DNA from: GCA-2701705 sp036163455
GTDB lineage: Bacteria > Pseudomonadota > Gammaproteobacteria > GCA-002705445 > GCA-002716945
Assembly: GCA_036163455.1 (NCBI GenBank)
Contig: JAYZKL010000034.1
Location: forward strand, 1-30,578
Direction of reading: 5' to 3'
DNA length: 30,578 bases
A program made the position numbers and the translations under genes. The notes under the pieces were generated by a model. The model worked only from the letters and a program-made list of their open reading frames with translations, ran no database searches and had not been told where the DNA came from. Positions 16,311 to 24,358 of this stretch are shown here, one piece after another. The first letter of the stretch is position 1. Each line of letters opens with the position of its first letter.

Positions 16311-16544
16311 ATGCAGACTACAATCAAAGATATATTAAGTTCTTCATTTAAAGATGCCGATATTGAAGTTAGCGGATCAGAATCAAAATTTGATGTTAAA
16401 ATAATCTCTGATGATTTTCAGAATAAAAGTACTATTGATAGACACAAGATGGTATATGCGCTACTTAATAAATATATTATTTCTGGTGAGATACACGCAT
16501 TGACAATAAAGTCTCATACAAAAGAAGAGAATGAGGGGCTTTAA
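16311..16544 (+). CDS. ibaG: BolA-family protein, IbaG/YrbA type
   Basis: A 77-residue BolA-like protein. IbaG-type proteins bind [2Fe-2S] clusters with monothiol glutaredoxins and are linked to acid stress and iron-sulfur handling. The class II KH-like fold is suggested by IEVSGSESKFDVKIIS followed by the helix RHKMVYALLNKYI and HALTIKSHT. The His in IHALTIK is the conserved C-terminal ligand candidate. I place the start at ATG 16311 (MQTTIKDIL), 2 nt after the upstream stop. An in-frame TTG at 16278 lies inside the previous gene and would add non-conserved residues. In enterics ibaG sits beside murA; here it precedes dinB, with a 14-nt overlap. Confidence 0.9.
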   Translation: MQTTIKDILSSSFKDADIEVSGSESKFDVKIISDDFQNKSTIDRHKMVYALLNKYIISGEIHALTIKSHTKEENEGL

Positions 16545-17610
16545 CTCGAAAGAATACTCTAATAGAAAAATTATTCATATTGATATGGATTGCTTCTTTG
16601 CAGCTGTAGAAATTAGAGACAAACCTAAATTAAAATATTTGCCAGTTGCAGTTGCTGGAAGTGAAAATAAGAGAGGAGTGGTAACTACCTGCAATTATGT
16701 TGCAAGAAAATTTGGTGTTAAATCAGCAATGCCTTCAATTATAGCGAAACAATTATGTCCAGATATAATTTTTCTCCCTGTAAACTTTGATAAATATAAA
16801 AAAGTTTCTTCGGGTATCCGTGAGATTTTTCAGTGCTATACCAAAATTATAGAACCTATTGCTCTAGATGAGGCTTATCTTGATGTAACAAATTCTCAAT
16901 ATTGTAATGGTAATCCTGAAGATATGGCAAGACAAATTAGGCAAAAAATATTTGATGATTTTAAACTTACTGCTTCTGCAGGAATCTCATCTAATAAGTT
17001 TTTATCAAAGATTGCAAGTGATTGGAATAAACCAAATGGACAATTTGCCATAAAAGATAGAGAAATTGAAAGTTTTATTTTACAAGTTCCAATTCGCAAG
17101 ATTTTTGGAATTGGAGAAAAAAATGAAAGGAAATTATTATCACTTAAAATCAAAAATTGTGCTGACTTGCAAACTTTGGATGAATCTAAATTAATAGAAA
17201 TGTTTGGTAAATATGGATCAACCCTGTTTTATTTATGCAGAGGAATTGATGAAAGAGAAGTTGAGCCAAATAGAATAAGTAAAAGCTTAAGTGTAGAAGA
17301 TACTTTTTTGCAAGACCTAATCTCTCTAGAAGAATGCATAAAACAGATGGAACTAATTTTTAAGAAATTAAATATTCGTCTTACTCAGTCCAAAGATCGA
17401 AACAGGCCAATTAAATCCTGTTTTATTAAGATTAAATATAATGATTTTAAGACAAGTACTTCTCAGACATTATGTAATGAATTAAATTTTGATGTTTATT
17501 CTAACCTACTGAAAAAATCTTACCGAGAAAAACCAAGGCCCATAAGACTTCTTGGTGCTGGTATTCAATTTTCAGATATGAAGAAAAGCCAGCTTGATTT
17601 GCAAATATAA
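16531..17610 (+). CDS. dinB: DNA polymerase IV (Y-family translesion polymerase)
   Basis: A 359-residue error-prone polymerase for lesion bypass. Catalytic carboxylates are visible: Asp18 in HIDMDCFFAAVE, and Asp113-Glu114 in ALDEAYLDVT. The steric gate is Phe23. The thumb helix-hairpin-helix region IRKIFGIGEKNERKL (~187-201) and the little-finger domain follow. The C-terminus QLDLQI resembles a beta-clamp-binding peptide (QLxLF), but the terminal position is not aromatic. Length matches E. coli DinB (351). The start overlaps ibaG by 14 nt. I see no LexA box directly upstream, so damage control, if any, would act on an upstream promoter. It is the last gene of the 13-gene run. Confidence 0.95.
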   Translation: MRGFNSKEYSNRKIIHIDMDCFFAAVEIRDKPKLKYLPVAVAGSENKRGVVTTCNYVARKFGVKSAMPSIIAKQLCPDIIFLPVNFDKYKKVSSGIREIFQCYTKIIEPIALDEAYLDVTNSQYCNGNPEDMARQIRQKIFDDFKLTASAGISSNKFLSKIASDWNKPNGQFAIKDREIESFILQVPIRKIFGIGEKNERKLLSLKIKNCADLQTLDESKLIEMFGKYGSTLFYLCRGIDEREVEPNRISKSLSVEDTFLQDLISLEECIKQMELIFKKLNIRLTQSKDRNRPIKSCFIKIKYNDFKTSTSQTLCNELNFDVYSNLLKKSYREKPRPIRLLGAGIQFSDMKKSQLDLQI

Positions 17611-17674
17611 ATAAAGTAATTAAATCAATTTTATTGCTGGTATTTACATGAAATATTTTCTATGATGATAATTT

Positions 17675-18970
17675 ATGAAAATTGAAACAATCGCCGTACA
17701 TGGTGGCTATTCACCTGAGCCTACAACGAATGCTGTTGCTGTACCTATATATCAGACAACATCGTACTCATTTGATGATACGCAGCATGGAGCAGATCTC
17801 TTTGATTTAAAAGTAGCTGGGAATATATATACCAGAATAATGAATCCAACTACTGATGTTTTGGAAAAGAGAGTAGCTGCTATGGAAGGAGGTATAGGTG
17901 CTTTAGGGTTAGCTTCAGGGTCTGCTGCAACAACCTATGCTATCATGACAATATGTGAGGCAGGCGATAATATTGTCAGCACAGCAACATTATATGGGGG
18001 GACTTATACACTGTTTGCGCATCAACTTCCTAGATTTGGTGTTGATGTTAAATTTGGAGACCATGATAATTTACCTCAGTTAGAAAAACTTATTGATTCG
18101 AAAACTAAAGCAATATTCTGTGAGTCTATTGGTAACCCAGCGGCCAATGTGGTTGATATACCAAAAATATCTAAAATTGCAAATGATAATGGAATACCAC
18201 TTATTGTCGATAACACTGTTCCCACACCTTATCTATTCCGTCCTATAGAACATGGCGCTGATATCGTTGTACACTCCTTGACTAAATACATGGGTGGACA
18301 TGGTAACTCTATTGGTGGAATTATTGTAGACTCAGGAAAATTTCCATGGGCTAAACATAAAAGAAAGTTTTCAAGACTAAATACTCCTGATCCATCATAT
18401 CATGGAGTTGTATTTACAGAAGCACTTGGAGAAGCAGCATTTATTGGTGCAGCAAGAACAGTGCCTTTAAGAAATATGGGAGCTGCCATATCACCATTTA
18501 ATAGTTTCTTAATTTTACAAGGAATAGAAACATTGCCAGTACGGATGGATAGACACTGCGAAAATGCTACAAAGGTTGCAAAGTTTTTACAAGACTCTAA
18601 TAAAGTGAATTGGGTTAACTATCCAGGATTAGAAAGCCATGTTGACTACCCTCTTGTAAAAAAATTGATGAATGGAAAAGCGTCAAGTGTTTTAAGTTTT
18701 GGTATAGATGGTGGCAGAAGTAATGGTTCTAAATTTATTGATAACCTGCAACTTATTACTAGGTTAGTAAATATAGGGGATGCAAAATCACTTGCTTGTC
18801 ATCCTGCTTCAACAACTCATAGACAATTATCACCAGAAGAATTAAAAAAAGCTGCCGTTCCAGAAGATTTAGTTAGGTTATCTATAGGAATTGAAAATGT
18901 AGATGATATTATAGATGATATCAAACAAGCATTAGATAAAGTTTTCAGTGGCAAGAAAGAAAGTAAATAA
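17675..18970 (+). CDS. metY: O-acetylhomoserine sulfhydrylase (direct sulfhydrylation)
   Basis: A 431-residue PLP-dependent Cys/Met-metabolism enzyme that makes homocysteine from O-acetylhomoserine and sulfide. The PLP-binding Lys204 is in HSLTKYMGGHG (200-210). The N-terminal ETIAVHGGYSPEPTTNAVAVPIYQTTSY and the ~430-residue length distinguish OAH sulfhydrylases from the shorter (~390) cystathionine synthases and lyases. It stands alone. Upstream is a 64-nt spacer after dinB without an obvious Shine-Dalgarno sequence. A TATGAT box (17661-17666) lies 8 nt before the ATG, which would give an almost leaderless mRNA if used. Its stop directly abuts the stop of convergent thiC. Confidence 0.95.
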   Translation: MKIETIAVHGGYSPEPTTNAVAVPIYQTTSYSFDDTQHGADLFDLKVAGNIYTRIMNPTTDVLEKRVAAMEGGIGALGLASGSAATTYAIMTICEAGDNIVSTATLYGGTYTLFAHQLPRFGVDVKFGDHDNLPQLEKLIDSKTKAIFCESIGNPAANVVDIPKISKIANDNGIPLIVDNTVPTPYLFRPIEHGADIVVHSLTKYMGGHGNSIGGIIVDSGKFPWAKHKRKFSRLNTPDPSYHGVVFTEALGEAAFIGAARTVPLRNMGAAISPFNSFLILQGIETLPVRMDRHCENATKVAKFLQDSNKVNWVNYPGLESHVDYPLVKKLMNGKASSVLSFGIDGGRSNGSKFIDNLQLITRLVNIGDAKSLACHPASTTHRQLSPEELKKAAVPEDLVRLSIGIENVDDIIDDIKQALDKVFSGKKESK

Positions 18971-20758
18971 TTAAATATCTTCTACTTTTTTTATGTAAAT
19001 TTCTTTTCCAGAATCTATAAACTCTTTTGATTTTTCTTCTAAACCAACCTCAACTGCTGTTTTTAGATTTTTAATACCTTTGTTGGAAGCATAGTTCCTT
19101 ATGTCTTGAGTTATTTTCATTGAGCAAAAATGAGGGCCACACATTGAACAAAAATGTGCCAATTTTGCATTCTCTTGTGGAAGAGTTTCGTCATGGAATT
19201 CTTTAGATTTAAATGGGTCTAAACTAAGATTAAATTGGTCTTCCCAACGAAATTCAAACCTTGCTTTTGAAAGTGCATCATCTCTATATTGCGCTGCAGG
19301 ATGCTTCTTGGATAAGTCAGCAGAATGTGCAGCAATCTTATAGGCTATGAGACCATCTTTGACATCATCTTTATTTGGTAAACCCAAATGTTCTTTTGGA
19401 GTTACATAACATAATAATGATGTACCAAAAGATCCAATATTTGCAGCGCCAATAGCCGAAGTAATATGATCGTATCCAGGAGCAATATCTGTCACAAGAG
19501 GACCTAACGTATAAAAAGGAGCCTCATGACACAGTTCTTGCTCTTTAGTTACATTAATCTTAATCAAATCTAGCGGAATATGTCCCGGTCCTTCAATCAT
19601 AACTTGTACGTCATTCTCCCAAGCTTTTTTAGTTAGTTCACCCAAAGTTTCTAATTCTGAAAATTGAGCATCATCGTTGGCATCTGCTATTGAGCCGGGT
19701 CTTAATCCATCTCCCAAGGAAAAAGAGACATCGTAAGTTTTCATGATTTCACAAATATCTTCAAAATTAGTATATAAAAAATTTTCTTTATGATGAGTCA
19801 AACACCATTTAGCTATAATCGAACCACCTCTTGAAACAATGCCTGTAGTTCTATTCATTGTTTTTGGTATATAACTCAATTGAACTCCTGCATGAATGGT
19901 AAAATAATCTACACCTTGCTCAGCTTGCTGTATCAGAACATCTCTGAAAATTTCATAGGTCAACTCTTCGGCTTTTCCATCTACACGTTCAAGCGCCTCA
20001 TATATAGGCACTGTTCCTATGGGAACAGGAGAATTTCTGATTATACGTTCTCTAGTTTCATATAAATCTTTACCAGTCGATAAATCCATTACTGTGTCTG
20101 CACCCCATCTCACCGCCCACAATAACTTATCAAGTTCTTCGTATATGCTTGATGAGACTGGAGAGTTTCCAATATTAGCATTAACTTTAGTTAAGAAATT
20201 TTTACCTATTATCATAGGTTCTGTTTCTGGATGATTTATATTGGATGGTATTATTGCTCTGCCACTAGCTATTTCTTGTCTTACAAATTCAGGAGTTATT
20301 TTCTGCAACTTACTTTTTTTATCTTCATAAAAAGTGTTCTCTCTTATTGATACATACTCCATCTCGGGTGTGATGATTCCTTGCTTTGCATAATACATCT
20401 GAGTAATGGGCTTGTTGATTTTTGATTTCAGTGATGAACTATTAATATTGGTTTGCAAATTATTTGGTAGATTCCTTTGATAAGGTTTAGTGTCTAGTCT
20501 ATCATCTATCCATTCTTTCCGAGTTGGACTCAACCCTTTTTCAATATCTATTTCGTAATTTGGGTCTGTGTATAAGCCAGTAGTATCATAAACATAAATA
20601 GGGTCATTTATTTTAATTGAGTTTTCAAGCTTTGTTGTTGTTTGCTTAATCATCCTCATTGGAACTTTAATATTATTTTTTGATCCCGTTACATAAACTT
20701 TTTTCGAATTTGGGAAATTTTCTGAGTAAACTTCTATATCAATAATTTCATTCTTCAT
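18971..20758 (-). CDS. thiC: Phosphomethylpyrimidine synthase (thiamine pyrimidine branch)
   Basis: A 595-residue radical-SAM enzyme converting 5-aminoimidazole ribotide to hydroxymethylpyrimidine phosphate. The C-terminal [4Fe-4S] motif CX2CX4C is intact at Cys537, Cys540 and Cys545 (CSMCGPHFC). The conserved core includes MYYAKQGIITPEMEYVSIREN (~131-151) and FYTLGPLVTDIAPGYDHI. It is only slightly shorter than E. coli ThiC (631). No other thi gene is nearby. The divergent spacer upstream is 72 nt and contains none of the TPP-riboswitch signature blocks I know (CTGAGA, the ACCTGATC-type segment). The ribosome-binding site is poor. Confidence 0.97.
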   Translation of the reverse strand: MKNEIIDIEVYSENFPNSKKVYVTGSKNNIKVPMRMIKQTTTKLENSIKINDPIYVYDTTGLYTDPNYEIDIEKGLSPTRKEWIDDRLDTKPYQRNLPNNLQTNINSSSLKSKINKPITQMYYAKQGIITPEMEYVSIRENTFYEDKKSKLQKITPEFVRQEIASGRAIIPSNINHPETEPMIIGKNFLTKVNANIGNSPVSSSIYEELDKLLWAVRWGADTVMDLSTGKDLYETRERIIRNSPVPIGTVPIYEALERVDGKAEELTYEIFRDVLIQQAEQGVDYFTIHAGVQLSYIPKTMNRTTGIVSRGGSIIAKWCLTHHKENFLYTNFEDICEIMKTYDVSFSLGDGLRPGSIADANDDAQFSELETLGELTKKAWENDVQVMIEGPGHIPLDLIKINVTKEQELCHEAPFYTLGPLVTDIAPGYDHITSAIGAANIGSFGTSLLCYVTPKEHLGLPNKDDVKDGLIAYKIAAHSADLSKKHPAAQYRDDALSKARFEFRWEDQFNLSLDPFKSKEFHDETLPQENAKLAHFCSMCGPHFCSMKITQDIRNYASNKGIKNLKTAVEVGLEEKSKEFIDSGKEIYIKKVEDI

Positions 20759-20798
20759 TAAGGGGTTACCAATTGTATGATTTCTATATTATTTAAAC

Positions 20799-20804
20799 TA
20801 TAAT
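20799..20804 (+). promoter_or_regulatory. Candidate -10 box for the methyltransferase-rhodanese-tolC-waaA run
   Basis: A perfect TATAAT lies in the 72-nt spacer between divergent thiC and the methyltransferase-like gene, 26 nt before the ATG at 20831. The best upstream hexamer (TTGTAT at 20773-20778) is 20 nt away, farther than ideal. The position is right for a promoter of the plus-strand run, but the AT-richness makes a chance match plausible. Confidence 0.35.
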
Positions 20805-20830
20805 ATCACCATACTAAATTTAATAGAAAA

Positions 20831-21463
20831 ATGAAAGTGTATAATAATGATGTATCGACAATGATAAATGGCCTAATTAGGTCATCTAATGTTATTGACC
20901 AAAAAGTTATAACAGTCTTTGAAAATATTTTACGAAATGATTTTGTCCCAGATAAATATAAAAAATTTTCATCAACTGATTACCCTATTCCTATTAAGCA
21001 TAATCAAAAAATGCTATTGCCCTCTATTGAAGGAAAGATATTACAAAACTTATCTTTAAAAGGTAATGAAAATGTTCTTGTGGTTGGAGCAGGGACAGGG
21101 TATCTGACTTGCTGTTTATCTAAATTATGTAATCAAGTTCATTCAATTGATATTTTTGGTGACTTAATTGAAAAGGCAGAAAATAATATAAGTAATTACT
21201 CAGAAATTAGCAATATTACTTTTGAAAAACTGGATATTAAAACTAAATGGGATATTTTAGAATCTTATGATGTAATTGTTTTCACTTCGTATATAGAAAA
21301 TGAAAAAATTTTGTCAGAGAATTTAGGAAATAATTCAAAAGTATTTTTATTTGTTGGTTCAGCAGATAACCCTGTTAAGGAAGGTATTTTAATAGAAAAA
21401 TTTAAAAATGATAGTTTAATAAAAAATATTCTATTTGAAACTGATGCAGATCCATTAATTTAG
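20831..21463 (+). CDS. Protein-L-isoaspartate O-methyltransferase-like protein
   Basis: A 210-residue SAM-binding protein of the Pcm superfamily. The SAM loop VLVVGAGTGYLTCCLSKL spans 82-99. Pcm-like helices precede it (VIDQKVITVFENILRNDFVP at 21-40). The segment that in true Pcm reads G-QTIS-P is IKHNQKMLLPSIEGKIL (55-71), so the Thr/Ser thought to contact the isoaspartyl substrate is replaced by Lys-Met. As I recall, a diverged Pcm paralogue with this GHxQxML pattern occurs next to rhodanese and tolC genes in other gammaproteobacteria. The substrate is therefore uncertain. The rhodanese gene begins 17 nt downstream. Confidence 0.8.
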   Translation: MKVYNNDVSTMINGLIRSSNVIDQKVITVFENILRNDFVPDKYKKFSSTDYPIPIKHNQKMLLPSIEGKILQNLSLKGNENVLVVGAGTGYLTCCLSKLCNQVHSIDIFGDLIEKAENNISNYSEISNITFEKLDIKTKWDILESYDVIVFTSYIENEKILSENLGNNSKVFLFVGSADNPVKEGILIEKFKNDSLIKNILFETDADPLI

Positions 21464-21480
21464 TTTATGAAAATTTTATA

Positions 21481-21804
21481 ATGATAGATAAAACTCCAAA
21501 TCAAATTGAAGAAATTATAAATGATAAAGCACAAGATACATTAATACTTGATGTAAGAGAACATTGGGAATATGATATATGTCATATTGATAATTCCCTT
21601 CATATACCAATGGGACAGTTAATTGAAAGGTTAGATGAGGTTGAAAAGGATAAAATTTTAATTGTTGTATGTCATCATGGTATAAGAAGTCGAGTTGTAG
21701 GCCAATATCTATCTAGCAATGGATTTAACAATGTTTTAAATTTGAATGGCGGATTAGATAAATGGGCAAAAGAAATAGATAAAGGTATGTCAAGATATGT
21801 TTAA
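21481..21804 (+). CDS. Single-domain rhodanese-like sulfurtransferase
   Basis: A 107-residue cytosolic protein with one rhodanese fold (GlpE/PspE size). The nucleophile is Cys64 in the loop VCHHGIRS (63-70), which should carry a persulfide. The N-terminal ILDVREHWEY (22-31) and the C-terminal NGGLDKWAKEID are canonical. The sulfur acceptor is unknown. It overlaps the tolC start by 8 nt, so the methyltransferase-like, rhodanese and TolC genes probably share a message. I know of no established functional link between rhodanese and TolC. Confidence 0.93.
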   Translation: MIDKTPNQIEEIINDKAQDTLILDVREHWEYDICHIDNSLHIPMGQLIERLDEVEKDKILIVVCHHGIRSRVVGQYLSSNGFNNVLNLNGGLDKWAKEIDKGMSRYV

Positions 21805-23110
21805 AAAAAATAAGATTAGTGTTTTTTTAATGACAGCTTTATTTTGTAACTTATCACTAGCAGCTGATTTGTTAGATGTGTATAAAAGAGCATTAGAAAA
21901 TGACAATCAAATTAAAATTATTGATGCAGACTACTTTATTGCCCAAGAACAATATAATCAAACTCTTTCTACAGTCTTTCCAGAAATAAATCTGACTGCT
22001 CAATCAAAGGAAAATCATATTGACAGATATGAAGGGGGAGGCAATTTAAGGGATTACAGAACCGATTCATACTCATTAAATATTACCCAGCCTATATTAC
22101 GTCTAGGATTATTTGATGAACTTGATAAAGCATCAGAGAATCTAAATAAGTATAATGTAAACCAAAGATCTTCCCAAAAAGATCTTATAGTGAACTCAAC
22201 CAGACTCTATTTTTCTCTTATTAATCTTAAAAATCGTATTGTGTCGTCAGAAATTAAAAAATCTATGTCAGAGTTACAGCTTTCAAATGCAAGATTATTA
22301 TTTCAAAATGGATTAATTACAAATATAGAACTTAATAAATATAAAAGTAATTATAGGCTTGCAAAGATTGAATTACAGGAATTAGAAAATGAATTTGTAT
22401 CAGTAAAACAAGATGTCTATTTATTAACTGGAAAAGAAATAATTGAAATTTCAAATTTTGATATAAAAATAGATTTGCGAATAAAAGAATATGATATAGA
22501 AACAATACTATCAAGAGCTATGTCTGAATACGAAACAATTAAGATGGCCTTGCATGATGTTAGTATTGCAAAGAATGACTTAAGTTCAAATAAATCTGGA
22601 TATTTTCCTACTGTGGATATAGTTGCATCATATGACTATACTGACACTAGTTCTGGGTCATATCGTGGCGCATCAACACAAGAAATATCAGAAATTAGCC
22701 TAGTATTTAATTTACCTATATTTGAGGGAGGTTACACTAATTCAAAAGTTAGAGAATCTAGACATAATTTAGAAAAAATGAAATTTACACTTGATTTGGT
22801 TCGTAAGAAATTAAAAAAAGATATAGTAAATACTTATAACGGATATGTCCTAAATAAAGAACTTATTGAGGTTAGAAGAAATAACTTTGAAGAAGAAAAA
22901 GAAAACTATTTAACAATTAAAAATGGCTTCTTACTAGGAGTAAACTCTGACATTCAAGTAACAGAAGCAAATTATAATCTGCACGCTGCAAAAAATGAGT
23001 ATATACAATCAATGATGAATTTAATTCTCTCAGATCTAGAGATAAAAAAATATTTGCAAGATTTAACGATACAAGATATTGAATCAATAAATCAGTGGTT
23101 GGTATGGTAA
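21797..23110 (+). CDS. tolC: TolC-family outer-membrane efflux protein
   Basis: A 437-residue precursor of a trimeric outer-membrane/periplasmic channel used by type I secretion and tripartite efflux pumps. The signal peptide is residues 1-22 or 1-23 (KKNKISVFLMTALFCNLSLAA). The mature protein shows the duplicated OEP pattern: DLLDVYKRALENDNQI at the start, a long helical barrel, and a second repeat around residues 255-420. It is shorter than E. coli TolC (493), mainly lacking the C-terminal tail. No inner-membrane pump or adaptor gene is next to it. The start lies within the rhodanese gene and waaA follows after 15 nt. Confidence 0.92.
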   Translation: MFKKNKISVFLMTALFCNLSLAADLLDVYKRALENDNQIKIIDADYFIAQEQYNQTLSTVFPEINLTAQSKENHIDRYEGGGNLRDYRTDSYSLNITQPILRLGLFDELDKASENLNKYNVNQRSSQKDLIVNSTRLYFSLINLKNRIVSSEIKKSMSELQLSNARLLFQNGLITNIELNKYKSNYRLAKIELQELENEFVSVKQDVYLLTGKEIIEISNFDIKIDLRIKEYDIETILSRAMSEYETIKMALHDVSIAKNDLSSNKSGYFPTVDIVASYDYTDTSSGSYRGASTQEISEISLVFNLPIFEGGYTNSKVRESRHNLEKMKFTLDLVRKKLKKDIVNTYNGYVLNKELIEVRRNNFEEEKENYLTIKNGFLLGVNSDIQVTEANYNLHAAKNEYIQSMMNLILSDLEIKKYLQDLTIQDIESINQWLVW

Positions 23111-23125
23111 AATTTTTTACATTTA

Positions 23126-24358
23126 ATGGTTAAATATAATTTAATCTTATATCTTTTAAGCCCTTACTTATTTTTGTCGATAATATTTGATAGCATAAAA
23201 AAGGGTGGAGGATTAAGGTTTATTCTTCAAAGACTTGGATTAGTACCATTTAAGAAATTCTCAAGTACAATATGGTTACATGCAGCATCAATTGGTGAAA
23301 CAAAATTAGCTATACTTCTTTATAAAAAATTAAAATCTTTAAATCCATCAAAAAGCTTCCTCATAACAACAAACACTGAATCTTCCTCAAAATTGGTGAG
23401 AGATTTAAATGATGTAGAGTTACAACATTCATTTTTACCAGTTGATTGGTTTTATACAATGAATAGATTTGCCGCTGCAGTTAATCCTAAAATATGCATA
23501 ATAATTGAAACTGAAATTTGGCCTAATTTACTCCATAGATGTAAACAAAATAATATTCAATCAATCATTGTGAATGCAAGATTATCAAAAAAAACTACAG
23601 ATAAACCAAGACTTATTAAAGATGTGTATAAAAATGCATTGAAAAATTTATCAAAAATTCTCTGTAAATCAAACCTGGAAAAAGAAAAATATATTGAATT
23701 AGGAGCTCCAGAAAATAAAATTAACGTTGTCGGGAATTTAAAATTTGCAGATTATATGAGTATTCAAAATACCACTAGTTTAATTGAACGCAAATATATA
23801 CTTGCTGCATCAACTCATCATGATGAAGAAGGCAAAATAATACGTGAATGGTTAAAATTAAAAGAAAAAAAATTATTATTAGTGATAGTTCCTCGACACC
23901 CAGAAAGATTAGGAGAAATTTTAGCACAAATTCCATTATCAGATGTAAGAATATCTATAAGAAGCAAGAATGAAAAAATTAATGAAAAAACGCAAGTTTA
24001 TATAGCTGATACATATGGTGAATTAAATCAATGGATAGAACATTGTGAATTTGTTTTTATGGGTGGTTCACTAGTTGATCATGGTGGACAGAACTTTCTA
24101 GAAGCTGCATTACATAGTAAAGCTATTATAGTGGGGCCATATATGTATAACTTTATAGCTGAAACTGAAGAGTTTCTAAAGAAAAGTGCGATACTGATGA
24201 TTAAAGAAGCTTCTATGCTAAAAAATGTTTTTGAAAAATTAATTAGGTCTAGGAATAAAAGAGAGATATTTGGAAATAATGCAAAAAAGCTCTTAGATTC
24301 TAAAAAAGATATACTTAATGATTACTGTAAACATATTCAATCATTAGTAAAAGAATAG
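23126..24358 (+). CDS. waaA: Kdo transferase (lipid A 3-deoxy-D-manno-octulosonate transferase)
   Basis: A 410-residue membrane-associated GT30 glycosyltransferase that transfers Kdo from CMP-Kdo to lipid IVA. An N-terminal membrane anchor spans ~5-21. The catalytic block is WLHAASIGE with base Glu58, followed by IETEIWPNLL (~127-136) and the C-terminal FMGGSLVDHGGQNFLEA that binds the nucleotide. Length is near E. coli WaaA (425). The 3' end overlaps convergent kdkA by 22 nt. The adjacent Kdo kinase suggests, by analogy with Haemophilus, that this WaaA may add a single Kdo. Confidence 0.96.
   Translation: MVKYNLILYLLSPYLFLSIIFDSIKKGGGLRFILQRLGLVPFKKFSSTIWLHAASIGETKLAILLYKKLKSLNPSKSFLITTNTESSSKLVRDLNDVELQHSFLPVDWFYTMNRFAAAVNPKICIIIETEIWPNLLHRCKQNNIQSIIVNARLSKKTTDKPRLIKDVYKNALKNLSKILCKSNLEKEKYIELGAPENKINVVGNLKFADYMSIQNTTSLIERKYILAASTHHDEEGKIIREWLKLKEKKLLLVIVPRHPERLGEILAQIPLSDVRISIRSKNEKINEKTQVYIADTYGELNQWIEHCEFVFMGGSLVDHGGQNFLEAALHSKAIIVGPYMYNFIAETEEFLKKSAILMIKEASMLKNVFEKLIRSRNKREIFGNNAKKLLDSKKDILNDYCKHIQSLVKE

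Noticed and set aside
17611..17674. SAM-II or SAM-V riboswitch before metY
   Set aside because: The spacer lacks the conserved aptamer segments I know for either class and shows no pseudoknot-like pairing by eye.
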